Source: an uncultured Bacteroidales bacterium (GTDB lineage: Bacteria > Bacteroidota > Bacteroidia > Bacteroidales > FEN-979). From it: a DNA stretch of 33,964 nt. Below are positions 18,401 to 26,025 of this stretch, in pieces. Location: contig CAIJYT010000081.1 of the NCBI GenBank assembly GCA_903824935.1, forward strand, positions 1-33,964. The letters run 5' to 3'. The translations under genes were made by a program, and so were the position numbers. Within the stretch, counting starts at the first letter, position 1, and each line of letters opens with the position of its first letter. Under the pieces are notes generated by a model. That model did no database searches and was not told the DNA's origin. It was given only the letters and a program-made list of their open reading frames with translations.

Positions 18401-18598
18401 TTGCCATTGGTGATCGCAACGGGAGCAGGTGCCAACAGCAGGAATGCCCTCGGAACCTCGGTTTTCGGAGGAATGCTTATTGCAACCATTTGCGGGGTCC
18501 TTGTTGTACCCACGCTGTATGTCATCTTTGAAAAGCTGGAGCAAAAACTGTTTAAAAAGAAACCGGCAGAAGCAGGATCATTACCTGAGTCAAAATAG
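15458..18598 (+). CDS. RND multidrug efflux pump, inner-membrane subunit (AcrB/MexB type)
   Basis: 1046 residues, the normal HAE1-family length. It begins with the family start LQTFITRPILSSVIAI and PISQYPDVVPP. The proton-relay aspartates D408 and D409 lie in TM4 (GIVVDDAIVV), and the relay lysine K936 in TM10 (GLVAKNAILIVEF). TM segments and two large periplasmic loops are in the usual two-fold arrangement, and the GxxTG-type FGG and FIPTEDQGYFF motifs are present. It pumps drugs, detergents or bile-like compounds out using the proton gradient, as a trimer with the adaptor and channel encoded on either side. No local repressor gene accompanies the operon. Confidence 0.97.
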   Translation: MLQTFITRPILSSVIAILILLVGILSMITLPISQYPDVVPPTVTVTAYYPGASAEVVQKTTSVPLEEQINGVDNMIYMQSQCANDGSCLITVYFEVGTDPDMATVNVQNRAQRAFNVLPQEVNQSGVIVMKKNPSILLLYALTSSDTAYDTKFLSNYLNINVVNVIKRIKGVGDVSLFGGDDYAMRVWLNPERMAGLGITAQDVEKAIRDQNLESAPGQIGKNPAASGQQVSYVVRVKGRFTEEKEFDNIIIKSNPDGSFVKIKDIGRSELGLKTYDNYSRLNGKTAPAIAVYQAPGSNSLAVKKACDNAMQELSKEFPKGITYETALDTTLFVTASIDEVIKTLIEAFILVFIVVFIFLQDWRATLIPAITVPISLVGALAAFSFFHLSINLLTLFALVVAIGIVVDDAIVVLEAIQEKIDHLHMSPLEAAKETMKEITGAIVTITLVLCAVFVPTTFLGGTTGVMYRQFAITLIASVLISAVLALILSPALCAIILRPTSKKKGIVGKFFNGFNTGFEKTVSGYGKLVDNFLHKPLKPVILLVVVSVLMIFIMKVLPTGFIPTEDQGYFFINASTPKAASLEQTDKVMKQVEKILADTKGIKFYLIVPGYSILDNSVNTSNAMAFINLLPWDKRDQTSDQIIASVQARMSKIPGGIAIAFNPPAIPGLGKTGGLEFQLEDKTGSGTAKLAQVTGAFVNEAKNHKEFTSIFTSMRMDVPQFFIDLDNEKAKKMGVSVSDIYGALQAMFGSYYVNDFNKFGKSYRVIIQADAKFRANPEDLSKIYVRNIQGGMVPLGTLLRVKPVQGPDIVKRFNLFSSSDMTANISPGFSTGQGIDALKTVAAKTLPYGFGYEYSGMTREELISGGQAPMIFAMCFIFVYLLLCAQYESWLLPLPILLAMPFGIFGAFGFQWIRGLQNNIFAQIGLIMLIGLVAKNAILIVEFARQKFESGMGLFEATVAGAKLRFRPILMTSFAFILGVLPLVIATGAGANSRNALGTSVFGGMLIATICGVLVVPTLYVIFEKLEQKLFKKKPAEAGSLPESK

Positions 18599-18623
18599 TA
18601 TTCAAATTGTCTAACAATACGAT

Positions 18624-19997
18624 ATGAGCTCGAAAAAATATATCATTACGGCCATTGCTGCCATAATGCTGTTCGGCATTAACAGCTGTAAGATCGGACC
18701 GAATTACAAACGGCCCCAGGCAGACCTTGGCAAGCAATACAGGTTTGAGGTAAACGGCGACACCATATCATTTGCTGACACATCCTGGACCTATCTCTTT
18801 AAGGATACCGTACTGCATAACCTGATCAAAAAGGGCATACAGGCCAATTTCGACCTGAGGATAGCCTATGCCCGGGTGAACCAGGCCATGGCCCAGTTCA
18901 AATCGGCAAGGGCCGACCTGTACCCAAGTTTCAGCGCGGAGGGGGCAGCGTCGTATCAGAGTATGCAGAGCCCCGCCTCAAAGTCAACCATCCAGTATTC
19001 CGACCTCTGGGGAACCGGCAACCTGAGCTGGGAGCTGGATATCTGGGGCAAGCTGAGAAGGGCCAAGGAATCAGCCAGGGCCCAGATGCTCTCACAGGTG
19101 GCATACAGGCAGGCGACGTACATTTATCTCATTTCAAGCATTGCCCAGGGGTACTATTCCCTGATCGAATACCGGGAGGAACTAAGGATCACGAGGGAGA
19201 ACGTTAAAATACGTGAAGAGGCACTGTCACTGGTGAAAGCCAAGATGATCGCAGGAACCGCATCGGGCTTGGTAGTCGCCCAGGCCCAGGCAGAATTGGC
19301 TACAGTTAAAACGCAGATCCCCTCACTTGAAAAAGCTGTTGGCATACAGGAAAACGCACTCAGGCTGTTATTAGGCGATCTGCCGGGAACTGTCATCACC
19401 GGCAGTCCACTGATGGCCCAGGTTGATACCAATATTATTCCGAAGGCAGGTATCCCCTCACGCCTTATTGTGAGAAGGCCCGACCTGATCGCCGCAGAAC
19501 AGCAGCTCGTTTCGGCCAATGCCCAGATAGGTGTTGCAAGGGGAATGATGATGCCTACCCTTTCAATTAACGCTTCCGCAGGATATTCAACCCTCGGCGC
19601 TGGAATCATCGGCTCAGCTGTTGGCGGATTGGTTGCCCCGATATTCAACTTCGGAAAACTCAGGGCAAACCTTCACAAATCACAGGCTTACCATGAAGAA
19701 ATACTGGCAACCTACCAGAAAGCAATATATACGGCTATTGGAGAAGTTTCTGACGGTGTGCTCAGTGTTGATAAAACGAAACGGATGGTGGTCGAGCAGC
19801 AGAACCTGAGGGATGCCGCACAGACTTCTTTCGACCTTTCAAACCAGTTATATAATGCAGGTTACGCAAGTTACCTTGACGTTATCAATGCCCAGAGGCT
19901 CCTTTACCAGGCCGAGATACAGCTTTCACAGGCGCAATTGAATTCGGTTCAAAGTATAGTTTCGCTATACCAGGCCCTGGGTGGCGGCTGGAAATAA
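18624..19997 (+). CDS. RND efflux outer-membrane channel lipoprotein (TolC/NodT/OprM type)
   Basis: 457 residues starting 25 bases after the pump stop. The lipoprotein signal ends in a lipobox INSC with the predicted lipidated cysteine at 22, followed by KIGPNYKRP, the standard N-terminal motif of this family. Two outer-membrane efflux repeats follow, with LSWELDIWGKLRRAKESA in the first and YQKAIYTAIGEVSDGV in the second. It forms the trimeric outer-membrane duct of the pump. The next gene begins 25 bases later, so co-transcription is likely. Confidence 0.96.
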   Translation: MSSKKYIITAIAAIMLFGINSCKIGPNYKRPQADLGKQYRFEVNGDTISFADTSWTYLFKDTVLHNLIKKGIQANFDLRIAYARVNQAMAQFKSARADLYPSFSAEGAASYQSMQSPASKSTIQYSDLWGTGNLSWELDIWGKLRRAKESARAQMLSQVAYRQATYIYLISSIAQGYYSLIEYREELRITRENVKIREEALSLVKAKMIAGTASGLVVAQAQAELATVKTQIPSLEKAVGIQENALRLLLGDLPGTVITGSPLMAQVDTNIIPKAGIPSRLIVRRPDLIAAEQQLVSANAQIGVARGMMMPTLSINASAGYSTLGAGIIGSAVGGLVAPIFNFGKLRANLHKSQAYHEEILATYQKAIYTAIGEVSDGVLSVDKTKRMVVEQQNLRDAAQTSFDLSNQLYNAGYASYLDVINAQRLLYQAEIQLSQAQLNSVQSIVSLYQALGGGWK

Positions 19998-20022
19998 GAA
20001 AAAAGTCCTAGTATCCCGATTT

Positions 20023-21180
20023 ATGAGCACGCCATTGCGTCATAAAAAGTTGATCCTTCTGATTCTGCTTCTCCTGTCATTATTGCCAGGGAAAATAAGT
20101 GCACAAAGTAAAGCAGACACAATTACCGAGGAATTGAAAAAAGAGGTTTTCCAGAGGCTTAATCATTTCACTTTCGGATTTTATATTGACGCATATTATA
20201 ACTGGACCCTCGACAGCAGGGCTGACACCTCCAATGTAGTTCCGTTTGCGGGAAACTGCCCTGTGCAGAACCAGATACGCATGAATGTTGCTGCGCTCGA
20301 GATCGGTTATACTTCCGAAAAGGTCAGGGGCAAACTTGCTATCCAGTATGGCGATGCACCAAACCTGCTTGCAGCACCCCAGGCCCAATTCATTAAAAAT
20401 CTCCGCCAGGCCAACTTTGGCTTCAGGCTGGGTAAAAAAATCTGGCTCGATTTCGGGTATTTTCTTAATCCTGTGGGCATTGAATCATCCTGGCCTGTAT
20501 TGAATTACCTGAGTACGGTTTCAGTGGGTGGATATTATGAAGTCGGCAGCGTGCTGGGTGTTAAATTATCTTGGAATTATTCAGAAAAATTCTGGGGAGG
20601 TATTATAGTCGGCAATAATTATTCCCTTGCTTACGCTAAAAACACCCGTATGGCCGGCATGACGTTTGTGTATTTTAAACCCCTCCCTAATCTTATTATA
20701 AACTACAATAATTTCTTTGGCAATGCGGCTCTTGCTGATGCTAAAATCAACCAGAATCTTCTGTATAATAACCTTATTATTCAATATGATGTTTTACCCG
20801 GGCTCAGCCTGACCTCACAGTTAGACTTCGCGGCACAGACTAACAGCCAGATGAAACCCGACACGAATAAAATAGCAACAATGTTTTCAGGGCTGGTCCA
20901 GGCAAAGTACACCTTCCTGAAAAAATATGCGATTGCCGGAAGATATGAATTCTTTAATGATTATGATGGCTTCCTCTCCGGTCCCTATCATTACAATGGG
21001 CATACCCGGGGTCTTATGACACAGGGCTTTTCCTTTGGATTTGAATACAAACCTATCAAGATAGGTTACATTCGGTTTGAGTACCGGCACCTTTTCGCCG
21101 CCGAAGGGAATTATGTGTTCAAAAGCGGGAAAAGCGACCAGTTGGAATCGGTTATCTTTACTACAGGCATCAGGTTCTGA
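20023..21180 (+). CDS. Porin-like outer-membrane beta-barrel protein
   Basis: 385 residues from the ATG at 20023, giving a signal peptide that ends KISAQ; a GTG 14 codons earlier overlaps the channel gene and is less likely. The mature protein has an N-terminal helix-like part (TEELKKEVFQRL), then a beta-barrel pattern with FGFYIDAYYNW, GKLAIQYGDA, DFGYFLNPVGIESSW and a C-terminal phenylalanine (TGIRF). The sequence resembles the Bacteroidota porin group annotated as beta-barrel porin-2/OmpL-like; this name rests on recall. It is the fourth gene in the RND operon direction, suggesting a linked outer-membrane function. It is convergent with the DUF481-like gene, 11 bases away. Confidence 0.75.
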   Translation: MSTPLRHKKLILLILLLLSLLPGKISAQSKADTITEELKKEVFQRLNHFTFGFYIDAYYNWTLDSRADTSNVVPFAGNCPVQNQIRMNVAALEIGYTSEKVRGKLAIQYGDAPNLLAAPQAQFIKNLRQANFGFRLGKKIWLDFGYFLNPVGIESSWPVLNYLSTVSVGGYYEVGSVLGVKLSWNYSEKFWGGIIVGNNYSLAYAKNTRMAGMTFVYFKPLPNLIINYNNFFGNAALADAKINQNLLYNNLIIQYDVLPGLSLTSQLDFAAQTNSQMKPDTNKIATMFSGLVQAKYTFLKKYAIAGRYEFFNDYDGFLSGPYHYNGHTRGLMTQGFSFGFEYKPIKIGYIRFEYRHLFAAEGNYVFKSGKSDQLESVIFTTGIRF

Positions 21181-21191
21181 CGACAACTGCT

Positions 21192-22256
21192 TTAGAATGT
21201 GTATCCAATAGTGAAAACCACACTCCAGTCGTTAAGTGCCGGGCCCCCTCCTGTGGGCTTGCTGTCGTAATCGTCATAGAAAGACAACCCGACAAAGAAA
21301 TCCCTGAAGACTTCGTACTTGGCCGATAGGTTGTATTCAAGCCTGTGCCTCCCCGCCACAGAAAGGCTGGGAAAGTAATTGAGCCCGGTCGAGATGTTAA
21401 CCTTGGGGTGCCTGTACCGCAACCAGGTAAATTTCGTAGCCACAATTCCCTCGAAATTAGTGGAGGCATTGACTGAGTCCGTCGGTTTTTCCCTGTTGGC
21501 AAGCACGCCTCCCATAAAGTAGAACCTGATTGGATTCGTGTGAACCAGGTCATACCCTGCGCCCATGCTCACCTGGTATCGGTAATCAAGGTCCAGCTCA
21601 CTATTCCTCTGCATTTTTGTACCAAGCCCCATCCAGAATTTCCCCTGGAAAAAATGGCTGTATTCCAGGCCAATATCATATTTCTCGGAAATCACCACAG
21701 AGTCGGAAATATGCTGCTGGCTATAGAAGAGGTCCGCCGAAAAAGAGAACAGGTCCTTCCTGGCCCGGTAATTAATAACGCCGTCAAAATATAGCTGAAC
21801 GGTCTTTGTCGACTTGTAATAATTTGCCCCCAGGTCAAGGGACCCGTAGAATTTCTTCCAGAAGCGCTTATTAAGCTTTGTAATTTCAACAATATCGAGA
21901 ATCCGCTCCGTAACAGTGTCATTCGAAATGACTATATCAATGCAACCGGTCGAATCGGACTTCAGGATTGACCCAAAATAGCTGAAACCCGATTTCTTGA
22001 CAAGCTCATAATACTTACCCGAATGTATCGTCTTGATTTTGTCGTATTCTATATATATTATGCTAATACCTTCGGTACTCAGCTTAATCTGCCCGTTTTC
22101 AAATTTCTTAATCTCGCCGGTTACCCTGTCGCCGTTCAGCAGGTAAATTGTATCATTTTTTTGGGCGGATGACTTTTGAATTGATCCCAACACAGTGAAC
22201 ACTGCAAGTAAAATCACACAGACAGAGCGGCTTGTCAACAGGATTCCTTTAGTCAT
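21192..22256 (-). CDS. DUF481-like outer-membrane protein
   Basis: 354 residues with a signal peptide (about 1-31, ending SSAQ). Residues 35-125 form a small beta domain beginning NDTIYLLNGDRVTGEI, the type that precedes DUF481 barrels. The rest reads as alternating amphipathic strands with KFYGSLDLGANYYKS, GLEYSHFFQGKFW and a terminal aromatic residue (GYTF). DUF481 proteins are putative outer-membrane barrels with salt- or stress-related roles reported in some bacteria; no role can be deduced here. It converges on the porin-like gene with an 11-base gap and diverges from the TPR gene. Confidence 0.8.
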   Translation of the reverse strand: MTKGILLTSRSVCVILLAVFTVLGSIQKSSAQKNDTIYLLNGDRVTGEIKKFENGQIKLSTEGISIIYIEYDKIKTIHSGKYYELVKKSGFSYFGSILKSDSTGCIDIVISNDTVTERILDIVEITKLNKRFWKKFYGSLDLGANYYKSTKTVQLYFDGVINYRARKDLFSFSADLFYSQQHISDSVVISEKYDIGLEYSHFFQGKFWMGLGTKMQRNSELDLDYRYQVSMGAGYDLVHTNPIRFYFMGGVLANREKPTDSVNASTNFEGIVATKFTWLRYRHPKVNISTGLNYFPSLSVAGRHRLEYNLSAKYEVFRDFFVGLSFYDDYDSKPTGGGPALNDWSVVFTIGYTF

Positions 22257-22314
22257 ACACAGTTTACCGGCAGTTTAGGTGCTCAAAAACAATCAGAGTC
22301 AATCCAATATCTAT

Positions 22315-22322
22315 CAAAAATA
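22315..22322 (-). promoter_or_regulatory. -7 box of the DUF481-like gene
   Basis: On the minus strand TATTTTTG (22322 to 22315) matches TAnnTTTG, 58 bases ahead of the ATG at 22256. No TTG at the right distance is visible. Confidence 0.4.
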
Positions 22323-22401
22323 AGAAAAAAATTCAAAATTGCGGGATCTATCACAGTTAAAATGACTTTCCTGACAATCAGGACATTTTTGGTAAAAAGG
22401 T

Positions 22402-22409
22402 TAACTTTG
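22402..22409 (+). promoter_or_regulatory. -7 box of the TPR / caspase-like operon
   Basis: TAACTTTG matches TAnnTTTG and ends 41 bases ahead of the GTG start at 22451. A convincing -33 TTG is absent. Confidence 0.5.
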
Positions 22410-22450
22410 GCAAGGTATTTGAGGCGTATGTATACCCAATACAAATAAAA

Positions 22451-24688
22451 GTGATCACTTTATCCAGGAACGACATAGAACAGCGCTACCGCAGGGTTTC
22501 CGAAGCGATTTACGAGAACCGCTTCAAATCGGCCCTTGATGAGTTCTCGCAGTGGATACGTTTTTCAAGCAGGCAGGAGTTTTTTTACCAGCTTGAAACT
22601 ATGGGCGATAATTACAGAACCCTGCTGCGTTATGCTGTTGAGGGATATAAGGACCCCCAGCAGGAAACTATTCTGAAAAGCCTCGCAGCATCGCTTCTTT
22701 CCCTGGCCGATGAATTGCAGCATAATATGAGAGAGCCACTCCTCCCCTTTCAATACAGTGAGAAACAGCAACTTTTAAATTATTACGGAGATGATCCCGA
22801 CAAGATCATCACTTCCATAGAAGAGATCTTTTTACATCGCGAAGTGAACAATCTCATCGATATAACAGGCAGCGAGGAGGAAGGAATAACTGAATCACTC
22901 CCGGGCGAAATGCTCGACAGGTTATTTAAACTCATCTGGCTTACCGAAAAAATCAAGGACCACCACCTGAGCCTCGCCCGCAGGATCAACCGTTCAACCA
23001 CTATCGAATGGTACGAAAAGTCATTGATTGTAAGCGCGCTCACATTAAGCCTGCTGAATTACTATGATCCCCAGAAATTCACTCTGCTCATCGAATTTAC
23101 AGAAGCCGGTGAAAGGCATGTTTCCCAGCGGGCCCTCGTCGGCATTATCCTTGGGCTTATCAAATACGACCGAAGGATCATGTATAATCCTGAACTTACA
23201 GCCAAATTGACCACACTGACAGCCGATCCTGAGGTCCTGAAAAACACAGAGGTGATCCTGCTGCAGTTCCTGATGGCAAGGGAGACCGAGAAGATCACCA
23301 GGGAGTTTGAAGAAGAGGTACTTCCCGATATGAAGAAAATGATGCCAAAGATTGAAGACAAACTTCAACTTGGCGATCAAACGGAAGAGTCGGATCTTGA
23401 AGGAAAAAACCCGGAGTGGAAAGGAATGGTGGATGAGGTTCCCGGTTTATTTGAAAAAATAGAAAAATTTTCAAAAATGCAGATGGAAGGCGGGGATGTG
23501 TTCATGAGTACTTTCCAGATGTTGAAGCGTTTTGATTTTTTTAACAGGATGTGCAACTGGTTCATCCCCTTCCACCGCCATAACCCCGAATCCGGAGTTC
23601 TTTTTCCCGAAAATGATGACCTGAACCGCCGCCTCTTCGACAGCCTCGAACACGCCTTTTATATTTGCAATTCCGACAAATATTCCTTTGTTCTGAATTT
23701 CCAGGCAATCCCTGCCCAGCAGAGAAATCTGATAGTAACGAACTTTGAAGCCGAACTTGCCCAGATGAAAGATATGGCTTCAGAAGAACAGATGCTCGAC
23801 TCTTCATTAGGCGAGAATGCTATCTTCATACAGTACATACAGGATCTCTACAGGTTTTACAAGATTTTTCCCAACCGGGGTGAATTTGAAGATATTTTCA
23901 GGAGAAAGATCTCTTTCGGAGACCTGGATTTCTACAAGACCTTTTTCGAAAAAGAAAAATTCACCCATAAGCTTGCAGAATTCTATTTTGAGAAAGGCCA
24001 TTACTATGAGGCCATCGATCTCTATGAATATCTTTCAACACGTGAGCAGCCTTCGGGGGAATATTATGAAAAGATCGCTTTCAGTTATCAGAAATTAGGA
24101 CGCTACAGGAAAGCCGTTGAATTTTACAAAAAAGCTGAGCTATTCGACACTGACCGTTTCTGGATACTAAAGAAACTTGCCTTGTGCTATATCCGCCTGA
24201 AGGATTACCAGGGCGCCCTGGAATATTTCAATGAAGCGCTGAAGGTCCAGCCCGAAGACCAATCCATCCAGACACAACTTGCCCAGTGTTACCTGAATCT
24301 CAAGGACTATGAGAAAGCCTCGCAGATCTACGCCCAGCTGTTGTTTTATTCACCGGGAAACCTGAAATACCTGAGACCTGCAGCTTATTGTGATTTTGTA
24401 ACCGGAAAGATCAAGCAGGCCGAAACAGGATACACTGAACTTCTCGAAGGAACCGGTAAACCTTCGGCTTATGATTACATGAATGCTGCGCATGTTCAAC
24501 TATGCCAGGGGCATCGTAAACTTGCACTCGACTTTTATTCCAGGAGCCTGTCGTCCAAAGAATTCAGCGAAAATGAATTCATGGCAGCATTTGATGAGGA
24601 TGTACGGCATCTTCTCAGGTATGGAGTCACGGCATCTGAGATCCCGCTGATCAAAGACTATTTATCGTTCCAGACTGAGAGGGCGTGA
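22451..24688 (+). CDS. Cytosolic TPR-repeat protein coupled to a caspase-like gene
   Basis: 745 residues. The start is a GTG at 22451; the only close upstream ATG (22428) is out of frame and stops after six codons. No signal peptide or membrane segment is seen, so the protein should stay in the cytosol. Residues 1-490 are helical and charged, with an acidic stretch near 290-345, and match no domain I know. Residues about 504-690 hold at least four TPR-like units (for example FEKGHYYEAIDLYEYL, QKLGRYRKAVEFYKKA, IRLKDYQGALEYFNEAL and LNLKDYEKASQIYAQL). The TGA overlaps the next gene's ATG by one base, a sign of translational coupling. It is probably a scaffold; its partner is unknown. Confidence 0.85.
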   Translation: MITLSRNDIEQRYRRVSEAIYENRFKSALDEFSQWIRFSSRQEFFYQLETMGDNYRTLLRYAVEGYKDPQQETILKSLAASLLSLADELQHNMREPLLPFQYSEKQQLLNYYGDDPDKIITSIEEIFLHREVNNLIDITGSEEEGITESLPGEMLDRLFKLIWLTEKIKDHHLSLARRINRSTTIEWYEKSLIVSALTLSLLNYYDPQKFTLLIEFTEAGERHVSQRALVGIILGLIKYDRRIMYNPELTAKLTTLTADPEVLKNTEVILLQFLMARETEKITREFEEEVLPDMKKMMPKIEDKLQLGDQTEESDLEGKNPEWKGMVDEVPGLFEKIEKFSKMQMEGGDVFMSTFQMLKRFDFFNRMCNWFIPFHRHNPESGVLFPENDDLNRRLFDSLEHAFYICNSDKYSFVLNFQAIPAQQRNLIVTNFEAELAQMKDMASEEQMLDSSLGENAIFIQYIQDLYRFYKIFPNRGEFEDIFRRKISFGDLDFYKTFFEKEKFTHKLAEFYFEKGHYYEAIDLYEYLSTREQPSGEYYEKIAFSYQKLGRYRKAVEFYKKAELFDTDRFWILKKLALCYIRLKDYQGALEYFNEALKVQPEDQSIQTQLAQCYLNLKDYEKASQIYAQLLFYSPGNLKYLRPAAYCDFVTGKIKQAETGYTELLEGTGKPSAYDYMNAAHVQLCQGHRKLALDFYSRSLSSKEFSENEFMAAFDEDVRHLLRYGVTASEIPLIKDYLSFQTERA

Positions 24689-26025
24689 TGATGGGTGTGA
24701 GGAAGAACGTCAGGAAGAACGTGAGAAAGGGCGTGAGGATCGTAATGGTCGTGACTGCGGCCACTGTCGTGATGATGGCATATGGTATTCAACAGGCAAC
24801 GGCCCAGGCTACTTTCTATCTTACAGGTTCCGAGTACCATTGGACCAGAGGTTCTGCCCAACCGTTAGTCCAGCAGAAAGTCAGGGCCATGTTAAATGAA
24901 AACAAACTCCGCTCAGTATCCGACAGCAACAAGGCCGACCTGCTCATTAAAATATTCTGCTCTTCATCATATAACGGAGAAACACCCTTGTTCTTTTTTG
25001 CCACCCTGGATGCCACACTTAAGATATATGATAAAAAAAAGGGAGCAGTTGTTTATACCAATGAGATACGGAGGATAAAGGGAGGCGGCACCACCCAGGC
25101 CCTGGCCGATGACAAGGTTTATGCCAATGCTTCCCAGATCATTGCCGACACTCTCGCCCGGTTTGTTTTCATGTACACCACGGGAAAGCCGTATCCCATC
25201 TATAAGAAAGCCTCTGAATTCGAAGTTTTATGCGATGCCGACGCCGACATCCCCGAAAACCTGCCCGAAAGGAAGAACACCTATGTGCTCATCATAGCAA
25301 ATGATGCCTACAGCCCTATGCAGATGGCCCGCTGTGCCCACGATTCTGTCGACCATCACGCCAGGGATGCCCGTGTTTTCAAGGAGTATGCCATTCGCAC
25401 GATGGGAATACCTGAAAGGAATGTGCAAACCATCATCAACGCCAAAGCTTTTGAAATGAGGAGGGAGATCATCAGGCTTTCCTCTTATTCAAAAGGGATA
25501 CAGGGTAAAGCCGAACTTATATTCTACTATGCCGGCTACGGCCTGATCGATGAAAAAACCTACGAGCCCTACATCCTTCCTGTTGATATTGAAAACGACG
25601 ACCCGAAATTCGCACTCAGGATCAGCGACCTATACAAGATGCTGCAGGAAGACGTCTCAAAACGCATCAGCATAATACTTGAAACTTCCTTCCAGTTCGA
25701 TGCCCTGCAAGCCAGGCCGGCAAAGGGTAAGGCGCCGAAGATCGCAATGCTGTATCCCAATGCTCCTGCCAATGCGATTTTAATGGCAGCAGCAAAACCA
25801 GGGCAAACAGCCTGTTCGGATGAGCAGGCCGGCCACGGTCTGTTCACCCTCGCCATACTGCAAAAACTCAAAGGAACAAAGGGGAAAGCCAGCCTGAAAG
25901 AGGTCTCAGACTTTGTGATCCAGAACGTGAAAGAAGCAATTATCAGGCTGAAATTCAAGGAACAACTTCCCCAGACCCTTGTGGGCTCTTCCCTGAATAA
26001 GGAATATAATACTTCAAAATTTTAA
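24688..26025 (+). CDS. Exported caspase-fold (C14-like) protein with both catalytic positions replaced
   Basis: 445 residues from the ATG at 24688, which overlaps the previous stop (TGATG); a GTG at 24685 and an ATG at 24691 are alternatives. A very basic N-terminus and hydrophobic stretch ending ATAQ form a signal peptide. Residues 40-165 are a beta/alpha domain with ADLLIKIF and DATLKIYDKKKG, reminiscent of DUF4136-type lipoprotein domains. Residues about 197-440 have the caspase p20 pattern: NTYVLIIANDAY, a first-strand match, IFYYAGYGL, where the usual His of GHG is Y284, and ISIILETSF, where the usual DAC is E332-T333-S334. HGLFTLAIL also fits the family. Loss of His and Cys predicts no peptidase activity. 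A Ser-based activity is possible but unsupported. Confidence 0.8.
   Translation: MMGVRKNVRKNVRKGVRIVMVVTAATVVMMAYGIQQATAQATFYLTGSEYHWTRGSAQPLVQQKVRAMLNENKLRSVSDSNKADLLIKIFCSSSYNGETPLFFFATLDATLKIYDKKKGAVVYTNEIRRIKGGGTTQALADDKVYANASQIIADTLARFVFMYTTGKPYPIYKKASEFEVLCDADADIPENLPERKNTYVLIIANDAYSPMQMARCAHDSVDHHARDARVFKEYAIRTMGIPERNVQTIINAKAFEMRREIIRLSSYSKGIQGKAELIFYYAGYGLIDEKTYEPYILPVDIENDDPKFALRISDLYKMLQEDVSKRISIILETSFQFDALQARPAKGKAPKIAMLYPNAPANAILMAAAKPGQTACSDEQAGHGLFTLAILQKLKGTKGKASLKEVSDFVIQNVKEAIIRLKFKEQLPQTLVGSSLNKEYNTSKF
24697..24738 (+). repeat. 12-base tandem repeat encoding the basic N-terminus
   Basis: Units at 24697-24708, 24709-24720 and 24721-24732, plus a half unit, encode V-R-K-N, V-R-K-N, V-R-K-G, V-R. 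The first two units differ at a single base. This in-frame expansion lengthens the positively charged part of the signal peptide of the caspase-like protein and could vary in length between strains. Confidence 0.75.

Noticed and set aside
24688-26025. The caspase-fold gene as part of a CHAT/caspase antiphage defence system
   Set aside because: The protein has an export signal and lacks catalytic His and Cys, and no defence gene partner is present; the coupled TPR gene alone does not support defence.
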